DNA of 64,000 bases from Effrenium voratum (Eukaryota; Sar; Dinophyceae; Suessiales; Symbiodiniaceae). The translations under genes and the position numbers were made by a program. Positions 1 to 10,118 of the stretch are shown piece by piece (position 1 is the stretch's first letter; every line of letters begins with the position of its first letter). The stretch covers positions 207,501 to 271,500 of the forward strand of contig CAUJNA010000857.1 of NCBI GenBank assembly GCA_963377175.1, given 5' to 3'. The notes beneath the pieces are model-generated. The model ran no database searches. It was not told the origin of the DNA and worked only from the letters and a program-made list of their open reading frames with translations.

Positions 1-2
1 GA

Positions 3-2546
3 CTTGACGGAGAGCATGTTGTGCTTCTCATGCGAGGGAATGAAGGAGATGGTGCTGCTTGTGAGGTTCAGTCGGAACCCCAAGAAGTCCAGGGCGGCTT
101 CTGTTTCCAGGAAGATGTCTCCTCCATAGAAGTGTTCGTCGCACAGTATGTTGGCTGCCGGAGTCGAGAGCCACCTGGGGGTTGCGATCACGAGTCTGTT
201 GTCCACGTAGCGGAGTAGGAGAGTATCTTCAACGGAGCGAAGTCCCGATGTGATGTGAGTGTTGGTCCAACATTGTTCGGCGACCGCGATCACCATCAAA
301 CAGAGAGCTGGGGACGCGGGGGATCCCATCGGTGCCCCACGTGTTTGCCTGAATGAACGAAGGCCGACAGAGAAGATCTGCATGTCAAGGGTGGCCTGAA
401 TGATCTCGGGGATGTCGTCGAGCCACAGGGTGCGTTGTGTGGGTTTGTGTCGGCGACGGCGTCCGTTGTAGACGCGGGTGATGGCAGAGGTGTCAAGTGT
501 GTCCACTGTGAGGTGTGTGGTAGAGGAGTGTGGTTGTCGTTGTCGGTACCAGGTTAGCAGTAGTCGCCAGGCTGCTAAGAAGCGGTCTTTGTCGATGGAG
601 GTGAAAAAACCGGAAAGGTCCTGGTTTCGGTAGTCCAAATGGGTGTGGCCGAGGCTTAGAAACTCGTGCAAGGACCGCATGAGTTCAAAGAGGTCGCCAC
701 CTGAAAACGCGTCAGGGCAAGCCGTGGCCACCATGCTGTGGAGGAGCTTGGCGAGAGCGTCGAGCATGGGTCGGAAGAAGGCGCCAATGAAACTGATGAT
801 GGGTCGGGCAGTGGTCCAGTTCTTCTTCCTCTTCGGGAGGATGTAGGCGTTGGCTGGCCTTCCGAATCCGGTCACGGCCCAAGGATAGCGGCCGCGGAAT
901 CTGGTGACAATGGTTTCTCGTAGTCGTTGGTGGATCTCAATGGCAGGGACCGGCAGAGGGGCGAAGATGGCAGGGTCCGCAAAAGTGGCTTCCAACATCT
1001 TGCCGTAGAGAACGGGACAATAGATCATGAGTCGGGAGTCCGCATGGTCTTCGCAATGGCGGACAAGGGGTTCCAGGGTATGCAGAGCCCGTTGGACGTG
1101 GGCGTGAAGAAAGTACTGTGATGTGTGTGAAAGGTGGAGGTCGAAATGGAATTCGACAATAGTAGTGAGGGTTGATGGGTCGAGCGCGGGTAGGTTGTTG
1201 GTCCTGGCCCAGTGTTGAAATGCCTGGGTCAGGCGACTCATCAAGACCCCTCGTGGAGGAAAGAAGGAGTTGCGCATCGATCCGGATAGCATGTGGGCAG
1301 TGTCGGAGTCGAACAGCTCATGGGTGTCTGCACCGGAGAAAAGAAGGTGTCCGTCATGCTTCGGGAGGGATGGGTGTTGTTGGGCGAGGTCGGTGCATGT
1401 GCAGGTTGTTTCACCGAGACTCCAGGTTTTTGCTGCCTGGAGATGTGAGAACAAGGCACTGGAGAGTCTCCGATGTGCCTTGAAGACAATGCGTGGTTGT
1501 GCCATGTGAAACGGTAAAGCGCTGCGAGTGGTAGATCGAATAAACCCGCGAAGTTGGGTTAAAAGCAGGGATCGGAAAGAAGGATGGGCGAGGAATGGTG
1601 CAAGCATCGGTCTGGAGGGGCCAGGTGGAATGAGGCCCCGGAATCGTAAACTGGATCGAATGGCGGAAAGGCATGCCTGGTGGTGTGGTTCAGGCAGGTG
1701 CGTGGCTATGCGATGAAGGACATAGAGAGCGGCGGGTGGGAAGTCTCTGCTCCGTATGTAACGGATGGCATCAAATCGTCGTAGAGTGTTGCTGCCAAGA
1801 TCGCCCAAAAATCGCCACAAATCCAGGCGGTTGTTCATGCGCTTGGCCAGGAAGGCCTGTTGTAGGGCGATGGGTAGTCGTAGTCGGCGGCGTTTTCGCC
1901 AGATGGTGGCGAAGCCCATGTGCCGGGATTGGGAGAAGTCCAATTGGCGTGTGAAGCCCGTGCGTGGCCGGAAATGTTTCTCGATGAAGCCAAAATTGAG
2001 AGACGGTTGCAGTTCCTGGATGTAGAACTGTTCAGTGGCAAATAGGTCCGTTGCTGGAACGGCAGTGTGAATGGGCACCGAGGTGTAGTGGTGGAAAATG
2101 TCAAAATGTGCCCACCACCGGACTGCTAGTTCGGCATTGACCAGATGATGTCGCTGAACTTGGAGTAGTTTCCGAAGTCGGCTGTGGTCCCGTGCCATGA
2201 GGGAGGTGCGAGTGGCTCCGAGGTAGAAAAAGGTCTGCCACTTTGGATGGCTGGTGAATCTCAGATAAACCGCTGAAGGGACAAGCTGAGAAGAGAAATC
2301 GGAAGCAGGGTTGTCCAGGCCAAGTCGAGTGAGCAGGGCTTTCAGTCTGCCGGAACCACAGGAGAAATGGCAGACGTCAAGTAGCTGAAGCTGTGCGAGT
2401 AGCCAGGAGCAAAAATGACGTGCGGTGACGTCATCGGTTGGGAAGAACCGAAGAGTGAAACGGAGGACAGTGAGAAATTGGCAGCAGTGGTGTTGCCAAA
2501 ATTTGTGCTGCCTGGCTGTGCGTCGTTGTCGGTGTGCTGTTGAGAG
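3..2546 (-). CDS. Penelope-like retroelement ORF: GIY-YIG nuclease plus reverse transcriptase (3' end beyond window)
   Basis: The frame is open from just after a TGA at 2547-2549 to the window edge (848 codons), so the C terminus is missing. Near 1995-2275 it shows a GIY-YIG nuclease pattern: VYL, then YLGATRTSLMAR, then an A-T-E-Q...QP-S-L-N ending. Further on are reverse-transcriptase motifs: FFTSID (motif A, Asp at 591-593), RGAPMGSPASP (motif B, about 311-341), RYVDN (motif C, 198-209) and a later LGF. A nuclease placed N-terminal to the RT is the known arrangement of the Chlamys/Naiad branch of Penelope-like elements in algae and protists. The first ATG in the frame lies inside the nuclease (LMARD), so the natural start must be upstream, perhaps by reading through the TGA. 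A non-LTR or other RT class is less likely because of the GIY-YIG. RT identity is very secure; the class is inferred. Confidence 0.85.
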
Positions 2547-4040
2547 TCACTGGTAGAAGTGACTCGCAGCGGCCAGGATGCGGCCCAAGGCCGATGACCC
2601 CAGTTTTGATAGGGTTCGCACCGGGATGCCCCATAGCACAGCGGCTCGTTCGAGTTGGGCTCTGGTGTCGGAGTCCAGTGTGGTTGCCCATTTTGCGCAG
2701 TCGTTGGACCAGCTTTTTAGGACTTGCTTGCTCTCTTTGCTGGTTTTCTGGGAGGTGATCCATCGCTGGACTTTGGTGTCGGAAAGGTCGGGTGGGAAGT
2801 TGTTGGTGAGCCATTGGCAAGCGTGGGGAGGTGGTTGGAGCAAGTCGCGGGGCTCCTTCCAAGTGGGTGGGGAGGGGGGATGGGGAGGGGTCGGGGTGCC
2901 GCCGTGGGTGGAGGGGTCATGAGGGTTGCCGCCGAGGGTGGGGGGAGCCGGGGGGGGTTGGGAGTCGTCTGCAATGCGAGTGGGCAGGGGTAGGGCGGGG
3001 GATCCGTCCTGCGGTGATGCGTCAAGTGTAGTCAACCGTGGTCGCTTCATGCCGAAGTCCAGGAGGGAGGCCTGAGATGGATCGGCTGGGCGTTTGTTGG
3101 ATGAGGTGGGTGTGGGGGGGAGAGGGGGGGATGAAGCCTGCTGGGCGAGTTGGTTGTGTGCGTCAGCAAGCTGTTGCTGAAGCTGGAGTATGGTGGCCGC
3201 GGAGGCCGGATCGGCCGTAGTGGTGGGTCGGAGGGAGATGAGGAAGTCGAAGATCTTGTTGGTGAGTAGCTTCATGGCTGCTGGTTTGGTGGTCGAGGCG
3301 CCCTCCTGCGTGGCGACATGGAGGGCGAGGGCGTCCAGGTCGAGGTGCCGTTGTCGGATTTGGCTGAGTAGTCCAGCAGCAAACACTGATTCCGGCATCG
3401 ACTTTGCGACAACGATGCGGACTTCGCCTCCGTGGGCGAGGTGACGCAACCACCAACTGTTCCACTGTTCGTGCATGAGGTGGAGGAGGGGGACGCGAGC
3501 GATGTCTTGTCCCTCGATGCCCATTTGCCGAGTAAACGCGGTGTGCGTTATGACCTTGGGCAGGTCGTACCCCGCGACGCGGGTGGTGTCGTAGTGATCG
3601 TCGCCAGGGTTGAACTCGGCTGGTGTTGGGACTGAGTGGACGGGTCGAAGTGCCGGGGGAGGTTTGGTTTGCGAGGCGGTGGAGGGGGAGGGGGAAGGTG
3701 GAGGGCGGGTGAAGTTGCCGGGGGGAGGGGGGGGAAAGGGGTTGCCGCCGGGAGGGGGGGGGAGAGAGCCGCCAAAGGAGGGAGGACGAGGGCCGGGGTG
3801 TGGTGGGAAATGGGGACTAGGTTGGCCGTAGGTCTGACAGGGAGTCGGATGTGTAGTTGGCGGTGTCCATGTCGTGGAAGAGCATCCGTAGGAAGGTCCG
3901 GACAGGGCCCCGCACGGGTTTCCGGCCATGTTGTTGCCGTACATGATGCCGTGATGATGGGATGCCGTGGGCGAAGGCTGCGGTGGTAAGTTTTGCCTTT
4001 GGAGCATCGGAACCAAACCTCGAGGGGGTTGGAAAGCCAT
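2547..4040 (-). CDS. Proline-rich ORF1 of the Penelope-like element
   Basis: An ATG-initiated frame of 497 codons on the same strand and in the same reading frame as the nuclease/RT frame that follows, separated from it only by a TGA. The N-terminal ~130 residues are P/S/H-rich with runs of prolines. The middle is helical, with a Q/L-rich coiled-coil-like stretch near residues 265-285, and after a second P/T-rich linker a helical C-terminal domain of about 100 residues is rich in W, K and S. No enzyme motif is visible. Position and composition fit a nucleic-acid-binding accessory or gag-like protein of the element, but this is inference from context. Strong G/C skew in the DNA could keep other frames open by chance; the RT in the same frame argues that this one is real. 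Confidence 0.6.
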   Translation of the reverse strand: MAFQPPRGLVPMLQRQNLPPQPSPTASHHHGIMYGNNMAGNPCGALSGPSYGCSSTTWTPPTTHPTPCQTYGQPSPHFPPHPGPRPPSFGGSLPPPPGGNPFPPPPPGNFTRPPPSPSPSTASQTKPPPALRPVHSVPTPAEFNPGDDHYDTTRVAGYDLPKVITHTAFTRQMGIEGQDIARVPLLHLMHEQWNSWWLRHLAHGGEVRIVVAKSMPESVFAAGLLSQIRQRHLDLDALALHVATQEGASTTKPAAMKLLTNKIFDFLISLRPTTTADPASAATILQLQQQLADAHNQLAQQASSPPLPPTPTSSNKRPADPSQASLLDFGMKRPRLTTLDASPQDGSPALPLPTRIADDSQPPPAPPTLGGNPHDPSTHGGTPTPPHPPSPPTWKEPRDLLQPPPHACQWLTNNFPPDLSDTKVQRWITSQKTSKESKQVLKSWSNDCAKWATTLDSDTRAQLERAAVLWGIPVRTLSKLGSSALGRILAAASHFYQ

Positions 4041-4225
4041 GCGAAAAACACGGGGGAAAAGGAAAAGTTCGAACCAAAAAGCTGGTGAGCGGAATCAAGC
4101 GGGTAAGGTCACAAGGCGAGAAAACGGTCGCAGAAAGGCAGAACAGCAAAGCAAAGAAAAAAGGCGATCAAACAGTGCACCAATTCTTTTCCTGGTTGGG
4201 TGGAAGATGGTACACTTGCGCCCCG

Positions 4226-6106
4226 CTAAGCCGGGCGCTGCAGCGCGATGCCTCTCAGCATCGCAAACTTGGAGTGAAGGCACCACTTTTTGCCTCGGCG
4301 GCATGCGAAGTGGCGCCGCACGTTGTGTTGATCCTCGTGGCTTCCCCCGGATTCGAGGATTTTGTGCTGATTGATGGAGCGTAGTTCCCCAAAAGCGATG
4401 GCGCCGAGTTGAGACTTTCCGATTGTAAAGTTCTGCAAGAGCTGGCCGAGCGTGTCGGGCGTGCATGCCGTGGGGGTGGCCTGAGCGTAGCATCCAAAGC
4501 TCGGGTAGTCATGGTTCTCGGGCCTCCAAGCAGCGGGTCGGATCATGTTCTCATGGCACATGCGGCGCACTCGATCCGGGGTGGTGCCGTGCACATACAT
4601 GACAGCGTGATGGGAGGCCGTGCCGGATCCAGCTTCCGGGTCTCCGCCAGCAACTGGCCAAGGATGAGGTCGGGGAAACCAAGTGGTTGCGAACACCATG
4701 CCGTGTGATTCCCGTCCCAAGAGGTGGTAGAAGCTGGGATCGAACGGTATGGGATCATCCGTGTCCATGGTTCGCAGTTCCCAGCATTCCGCGAGGAGAT
4801 CGGCATGTGAAGGTGGCAAAGCAGGGTCCAGGTCCATCAAAATGGCCTTAGTCTGTTCCACCCTGGAGATGTCCAAGGCTGGAAGCGGGTCCAGCTCCCC
4901 CAACTCCCTAGGCGTGGGAACTCGCAGCGGGTCAGTCTTGGCCGTGTCCATGACGTTTCTCCATAGATCAAGCCACCGGTTGTCGGAAGTGGTGGTGGCG
5001 TTGATGTCCGCCTCCGATGGAGGGGGATCCAAATCACCGGTGTTGTCGGAGGGGGGTTGGGGAGGGTGAGGAGTAGCCGGCGTGGGTCGGGGAGGGGGAG
5101 GGGGAGTGGAAGTGAAGGCCGCCGCAGGTGCTGGGCGAGGGGGCAAGCTGGTGTTGTGGTGGCCGGTGCGGGAAGTGGGGTGGGGTTGCTGCCCATGGTG
5201 CTGCAGTGACCAGGACGATCGTTTGTCCTGGTTGTTTCGGTGGCCGGTGTGGCTGGCGCCGTGGTGGTGCATGTCCCAGCGGTTTTTGTTCTGTGGTGGG
5301 TATCCCCACGATTGGTTCCGCCAGTGTGAGGAGGACCATTGAGACTTGTTGGGATCCTTCCCGGAAGTGCGCCAGGAGTCCTTCCCGGAAGTGCGCCAGG
5401 AGGTGGAATCATGAGTAGTGTGAGTGGGTCGGTGCGAAGTCGTGGCACTGGGTGCAGGGGAGTGTCGATGGTGGGACCTGTGTCGGGGGGAGCGGGAGCG
5501 GAGGGAGACAGTGGAGTGGTGTGCACGTCGGGAGTGGTGGGAGTGTCGGGAAAGGGAACGTGACCTGCTGTAGCTGCGGGATCGTCGGGTGTCGTGTCGT
5601 CGGTGCGACTTGTTGTGCCTGCGATGGTGGCTGGTGTGGGAGTGGGAGTGTCGGTGCTGCCTGTGGCGGGAACGGGATCTGCGAGAGTGGGGAGGGTGCC
5701 GAGTGTCCGGGGGAGGGTGGTTGGTTGAGGAGGTAGCGGCAGGAGCCGCAGCGGCAGCTTCGGGCGCGCGCGCCGGCTGAGGCTCGGGCAGTGAAGATGG
5801 CATGCTGCTCTGAGTCATAAAAGGCATGATGGTGCCAGGTGCCAAGTTGCCGTAATTGGGAGGGCCACCGTAGGGCATCATGGCCATCGGGTTGCCAAAA
5901 TTCGAGAGGCCGCCGTAGGGCATCATGGGGAAAGGTGTGAAGGATGCCGTCTGCGAGTTGGGCGACGGTACAAGGTTCATGGGCTGCGTCATCTGGGATG
6001 ACAGCTGCAAGTTCGGTCCACAATTGCCTGGTGAGCCGGACGCGGTGCCGGTCGCAATGCTGTGCAGGAGCGAATGCATCATGTCATAGAGCTGGTGTCC
6101 AGCCAT
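4226..6106 (-). CDS. SR-rich protein with ADP-ribosyltransferase-like C-terminal segment, likely upstream ORF of the retroelement
   Basis: The ATG at 6104-6106 was chosen (the frame extends further upstream without ATG); the product is about 626 residues. The N-terminal part repeats an MMPYGG...NFGN/NYGN motif. A long R/S/H-rich stretch follows, like SR splicing or RNA-binding tails, then a duplicated eight-residue SWRTSGKD, P/T-rich spacers and a folded C-terminal ~270 residues. That part reads YVHGTTPDRV, a helix, then PSFGCYAQA. In the ADP-ribosyltransferase/RNA 2'-phosphotransferase fold an H-G-T strand and a later G-x-Y strand carry the NAD-binding His and Tyr, and the spacing here is compatible; no catalytic Glu can be assigned. 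It ends 185 bp before the next ORF on the same strand. It may equally be an independent gene next to the element. Confidence 0.55.
   Translation of the reverse strand: MAGHQLYDMMHSLLHSIATGTASGSPGNCGPNLQLSSQMTQPMNLVPSPNSQTASFTPFPMMPYGGLSNFGNPMAMMPYGGPPNYGNLAPGTIMPFMTQSSMPSSLPEPQPARAPEAAAAAPAATSSTNHPPPDTRHPPHSRRSRSRHRQHRHSHSHTSHHRRHNKSHRRHDTRRSRSYSRSRSLSRHSHHSRRAHHSTVSLRSRSPRHRSHHRHSPAPSATTSHRPTHTTHDSTSWRTSGKDSWRTSGKDPNKSQWSSSHWRNQSWGYPPQNKNRWDMHHHGASHTGHRNNQDKRSSWSLQHHGQQPHPTSRTGHHNTSLPPRPAPAAAFTSTPPPPPRPTPATPHPPQPPSDNTGDLDPPPSEADINATTTSDNRWLDLWRNVMDTAKTDPLRVPTPRELGELDPLPALDISRVEQTKAILMDLDPALPPSHADLLAECWELRTMDTDDPIPFDPSFYHLLGRESHGMVFATTWFPRPHPWPVAGGDPEAGSGTASHHAVMYVHGTTPDRVRRMCHENMIRPAAWRPENHDYPSFGCYAQATPTACTPDTLGQLLQNFTIGKSQLGAIAFGELRSINQHKILESGGSHEDQHNVRRHFACRRGKKWCLHSKFAMLRGIALQRPA
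5355..5402. repeat. 24-bp tandem duplication inside the SR-rich ORF
   Basis: Two exact 24-bp units lie head to tail. In the minus-strand frame they encode two copies of an eight-residue S/W/R/T/G/K/D unit, so the duplication keeps the frame. Confidence 0.85.
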
Positions 6107-6163
6107 CTCGCAAGGGAGAGAGAAGGTTGGAAAGGGGTGAAAACAAAACCACACCTGCAGCAA

Positions 6164-7001
6164 AAAGCGTCAAAGGTGCAAATGCATGCGAGCCAACTTC
6201 AACCTGCGAATCGAAACCAAACAGAGGGAATTCCACCAGGGGACCGCCAAAACCCCGCGGCAACGGCAAAAGTTTTCACAGAAATGCATGCGAGCACACA
6301 GGGGTTCTCAGAGGTGCCTGTCAAGTGGCCTCATGAAAGTGCCTCATGTGGCTCATGTGGCTATGCCGATGAATCTGAACTGAACTCATCCGAGACGAAA
6401 GCTTCCATGAACGCTACGAATTGCAGAGTTGGTGTATGACCAACTCGTCACTGGCGCATGAAGCTTAGGAGCCTGAAACCTCGTGGGTGCAGCCTTGCTT
6501 CAAAGGCAGGCAGTGCAGGCAGTGCAGGCGCATGAAACCAGCAGAGCACCATTTGGGTGCGGAATACCTTAAGACCTCAAGCTGCAGCCTTGATCGTGGT
6601 CAAACGCGCTGAACTGAACTGCAGCTTGAACTTGAACACTTGAACGGTCTTCCCCTCGCAGGGGGCTCCCGCATATGGCGAGTCCAGCCCACAGCGCCAT
6701 GTCGGACAGGCCGTGGGTAAACACACTTATCTCGAGAGGCTTCACTAGCCGAGATGCAAAACGCAGTCAGTAAAAATGCTTGAATGCAAATGCAAATCAA
6801 CAGGTCACAACATCGACACCGAACAGGAAGCAACAGCGACAAACAGAAACCGCAAAAAGAATCAGGAAAGAGGGTCAGGAAATAGGCAGGTACGCCGGAT
6901 TGATCAGATCCGGTATCCACCGAAATGCCGTAGCTTCATTGGACTGGATAGGCAAATCGGCTCCAGTCCCCCTGCAATGTGGAATTTCCGTCCGTGCTCC
7001 A

Positions 7002-7003
<2 letters not shown>
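6164..7003. other. Non-coding stretch upstream of the retroelement ORFs
   Basis: Only short, composition-driven frames are seen. If the ORFs to the left belong to one retroelement, its 5' untranslated region would lie here, but no terminal repeat or element boundary could be recognised. Confidence 0.4.
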
Positions 7004-7100
<97 letters not shown>

Positions 7101-7140
7101 CACACACACACATGCACACGCACAGACACACACATACACA
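7004..7140. repeat. (CA)n microsatellite
   Basis: About 137 bp of nearly pure CA dinucleotide repeat, with a few interruptions (cgc, atg, cag, ata) in the last 50 bp. Confidence 0.98.
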
Positions 7141-7373
7141 CTCATGCAGGCAACGCAACTCCAATGCGATGACAAGGACGATGACAATCGCAACCCTAAG
7201 CCCCCAATCTAGAACACCAGAACCACAATGACCATTGATCATGCTTGGGACAAACACGGCAACGACAGGACAAGCTCATTCAAACCATGCAACTCTAGAA
7301 TAGGTACGACCCCGCCAGTGGGTCACTTCAACGGTGTGACACAGAACCCGCTGCACCCACTGACCATTGATCT

Positions 7374-7515
7374 AAGGGTGTTTGTACTACACCCTGGGAA
7401 TACACCCACTGGGTATTGACCCCATTTAGGCACATGTCTGGATAAAACCGCGTTATTCTGAACCATATTGGGTCATTGCCCAAGGGTGTGATCCCAGGGT
7501 GTAATACAAAACCCT
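7374..7515. repeat. Fold-back (MITE-like) element with ~50-bp inverted arms
   Basis: The left arm (about 7374-7424) and the right arm (about 7466-7515) are imperfect reverse complements. The outer 25 bp differ by one mismatch and one indel, and the inner parts are more diverged. The central loop is about 40 bp. A non-autonomous fold-back transposon is the simplest reading. No target duplication was identified. Confidence 0.6.
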
Positions 7516-7530
7516 CAAAATTGAGACACT

Positions 7531-7569
7531 GAGCTTTTGCCGCGAGTTATGTGTCCACGGCAAAAGCTC
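7531..7569. repeat. Perfect 12-bp stem hairpin
   Basis: GAGCTTTTGCCG at 7531-7542 is exactly complementary to 7558-7569, with a 15-nt loop. It lies 16 bp after the fold-back element. It could be a structured RNA element or the remnant of another small inverted-repeat transposon; no T-tract follows. Confidence 0.7.
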
Positions 7570-8007
7570 TGTACAAGGCAGCACGCAAACACAGGCGTTC
7601 GCTGCCTAGCCTGCTGCCCTGAACGTTTAACAGTAGCGGTGCTACGTGACCCTTTCGGATTGTGCGTAACAAGCTTATAAATAATGTATGCTAGGTCCTC
7701 CAGTAGAGAGGTTAGAATAAGGGTAACCTTTTCTCTGTCGTCTATGTTAGTAAGGGAACCCCTCCCCCAAAAAAGGGTAAAAGGGGACTACTGGGCGACC
7801 TGGTAAGTGAAAAGAATCCCTGCGAGGAAAGGCATCTAAGAAGCAAACTCAATGGAGAACTGTCCATTCACTGAAAACAAGTCCGGCTCTGTGCACTGGG
7901 GGCTCTACGTCACGGCTACACATGTGACCGAGGCACCTGGCTTCCGCAGTATGAGGGCATATCGACCGTGGGCCGAATGACTGGCTGAAATCGGTATGGC
8001 GGTGTGG

Positions 8008-8104
8008 GTCAACACCCAAATCGTACCCCCCGTGAACATCCCAATCCCCACTAAAAAGGCCTAAAGTGGGTGGTGCGCCTGATTGGTTTTGAACCATGGC
8101 CATA
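8008..8104 (+). repeat. Diverged dispersed repeat, copy 1
   Basis: Shares an interrupted ~100-bp block with 8768-8868: the word AACATCCCAATCCC, then CTAAAA, a GTGGG/ATGGG-GTGC block, and an ending near GAAACATGGCCA. The copies differ by substitutions and small indels, so they look like old members of one repeat family. Confidence 0.6.
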
Positions 8105-8767
8105 TGTCAGAACGACCTTTGTAAGCAAACATCATTCCGTCAACAAATGGGAAAGAAGAATGTCTCGCTCGGGGCAACATACTCATTGCACATTTGCAGG
8201 GTCAGGCTTGCTTGGCCAGAATGTGTTATTGGTCAGGTTGATTTGAGTGTTCTACCCAAAACACTCGCACATTGCAAGTCAAGGTTCAGAAAAATTGGCA
8301 GGCTTCATTGCAGAAGGAACAACGATAATGCCACTTCAAAATATGCAGAAGGAACAAAGGTTGACCAAGCAAAGAAGTGGCTTTTTTTTTTTATGAAGTA
8401 AGGAATTACGGTAAATGTCAGGAATACCACGTCCATGTATATGCTTTTGGCAGCATGATGCATCCGCTGCCTTAAGCACTCGTATGAATTTGCGCAAGAG
8501 GTTTGCACCTGTGTCACATCATGGACCGAAGCACGGGGATCAAGAGCATCACCGTAAAATCACGTGGATTGATCTTGCATGCGCCTAAGTCCCTGGAAAG
8601 AATGACCATATTTCCAGTAGTGATAAATTCCTTTTAAAACCAGCAGGGGGGAAAGCACGTGAATTCTTGAGCAAATGGAAGATTGGAAGACCTGCAGCAA
8701 CCTCAAGTGGGCGGACGGTTCCCTCTCGACCAAATATTGTGATCATGGTGGAAACAAATGGCCATGG

Positions 8768-8868
8768 GTCAAAACCCCCCAGTCAACATCCCAATCCCAA
8801 CTAAAATAGACTAAAATGGGCAGTGCACCTATCCCAAAATGGTACCATTGGATTTGAAACATGGCCAC
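8768..8868 (+). repeat. Diverged dispersed repeat, copy 2
   Basis: Second member of the repeat at 8008-8104, in the same orientation about 760 bp downstream. Confidence 0.6.
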
Positions 8869-10093
8869 ATTACTGCCTTCACAAGAAAATACGGTAGAGC
8901 AGATGGCCATGGACCGAAGTCACTGTGAGCAACAGTGAATGAATGTGTGCTGCCGCATGCATGTTTGCAAGCAACACACCTTCTGGGTAGTATTCTGCGT
9001 GTGTCAAGAGTCAAGAGCAGAAATTGGCAAGCTCGAACAAATTAACTTAAAAAGCAGTAAACCCACATCTACGACGATCTCCAACGAGCAAAGCTTTCAA
9101 CATCCGAGAGTTTGACTGGCAAGCCCATGATGGACGAACCGTGTGGGCGTCCATGTGTGTGCGGATTCCAGGGGCCATGATCAGACTTGCATCGAACTTG
9201 CTAGGTCTACAAGTCTCCGCGGCAGCACATTAGCGATACGGCTCTGATCACGCACGGAGCAGAGTCCAAAACAAACCACACATTTTCGAACTGGGTGGTA
9301 CAAAAAGTCTGAAAACAGACCGTACTTCTTGGGTAAACTAAACTTAATGGGCTATTTAGCACCCGGGCTAAACTCAAGCCATGCATGTTCTAAGAGCCTT
9401 GGTCCGCATCGCGGTGAGTTCGGCGCGGAAAAAGAGCGCCGCGGAAGACTTGACTACCGCCTTACGGTCCCGCAAGTTGCCTGCATTCGTCGGTGTTCCC
9501 CTCTGGTTCTCCCGCTTGAAATCCCGAAAATTGCAAGTGTTGCTGTAGATGCTGGACGAAAGTTTGTTCCCAGAAAGATCGTTGGTTGCTAATGTGCCTC
9601 TGAACGAAAATTTTGGAAAAGGCTCTGAGAGGTATAGTCACGGTTCCAGACTACGGCAACAAGAGATATATGGACACCAGTTCTCAAGGCTGTGCTTCGT
9701 GCGGGGTCCAATAGGTTAGGCCCAGCCAGAGGTCAATCTGCACATAGGGGTTCAAAGGAGCGCCAACAAGAACATTGGCTGGCTCCCGTTTGGCTTCCTA
9801 TTCAACAATCAAACAACGCCCCCACGCTTGAAATGTAGGGATATGTCAAAATAGTGGAACCCAACAAATGGGTTGTTTGCTTTTGGTGTCCCTTAAGAAA
9901 CACCCCCAAAAATCGCACCCGTTGAACACACATATTCCCCGGTAACTTCAGAGACTCGAACCAGGGACTATTTGATCTGTCGCTGCCCAAAAGCATCTCC
10001 ACTTGCGGTTTTATGGGCTTCGCTTTGGAGAAACCTGCAATGGCCATGGGAAAAAATAATGGCATCTGTTTTGTTGGTTGAGTTTAGAAAAAG

Positions 10094-10118
10094 AAAAAAA
10101 AAAAAAAAAAAAAAAAAA
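10094..10118 (+). repeat. Poly-A tract (25 A)
   Basis: An uninterrupted run of 25 A preceded by AAAAAG. It could be the tail of an old retroposed sequence on the plus strand, but no clear retrocopy was recognised upstream. Confidence 0.85.

Noticed and set aside
6776..7257. Frames through the CA repeat (poly-TH or poly-CV translations)
   Set aside because: Produced by the microsatellite; flanks have no protein-like sequence.
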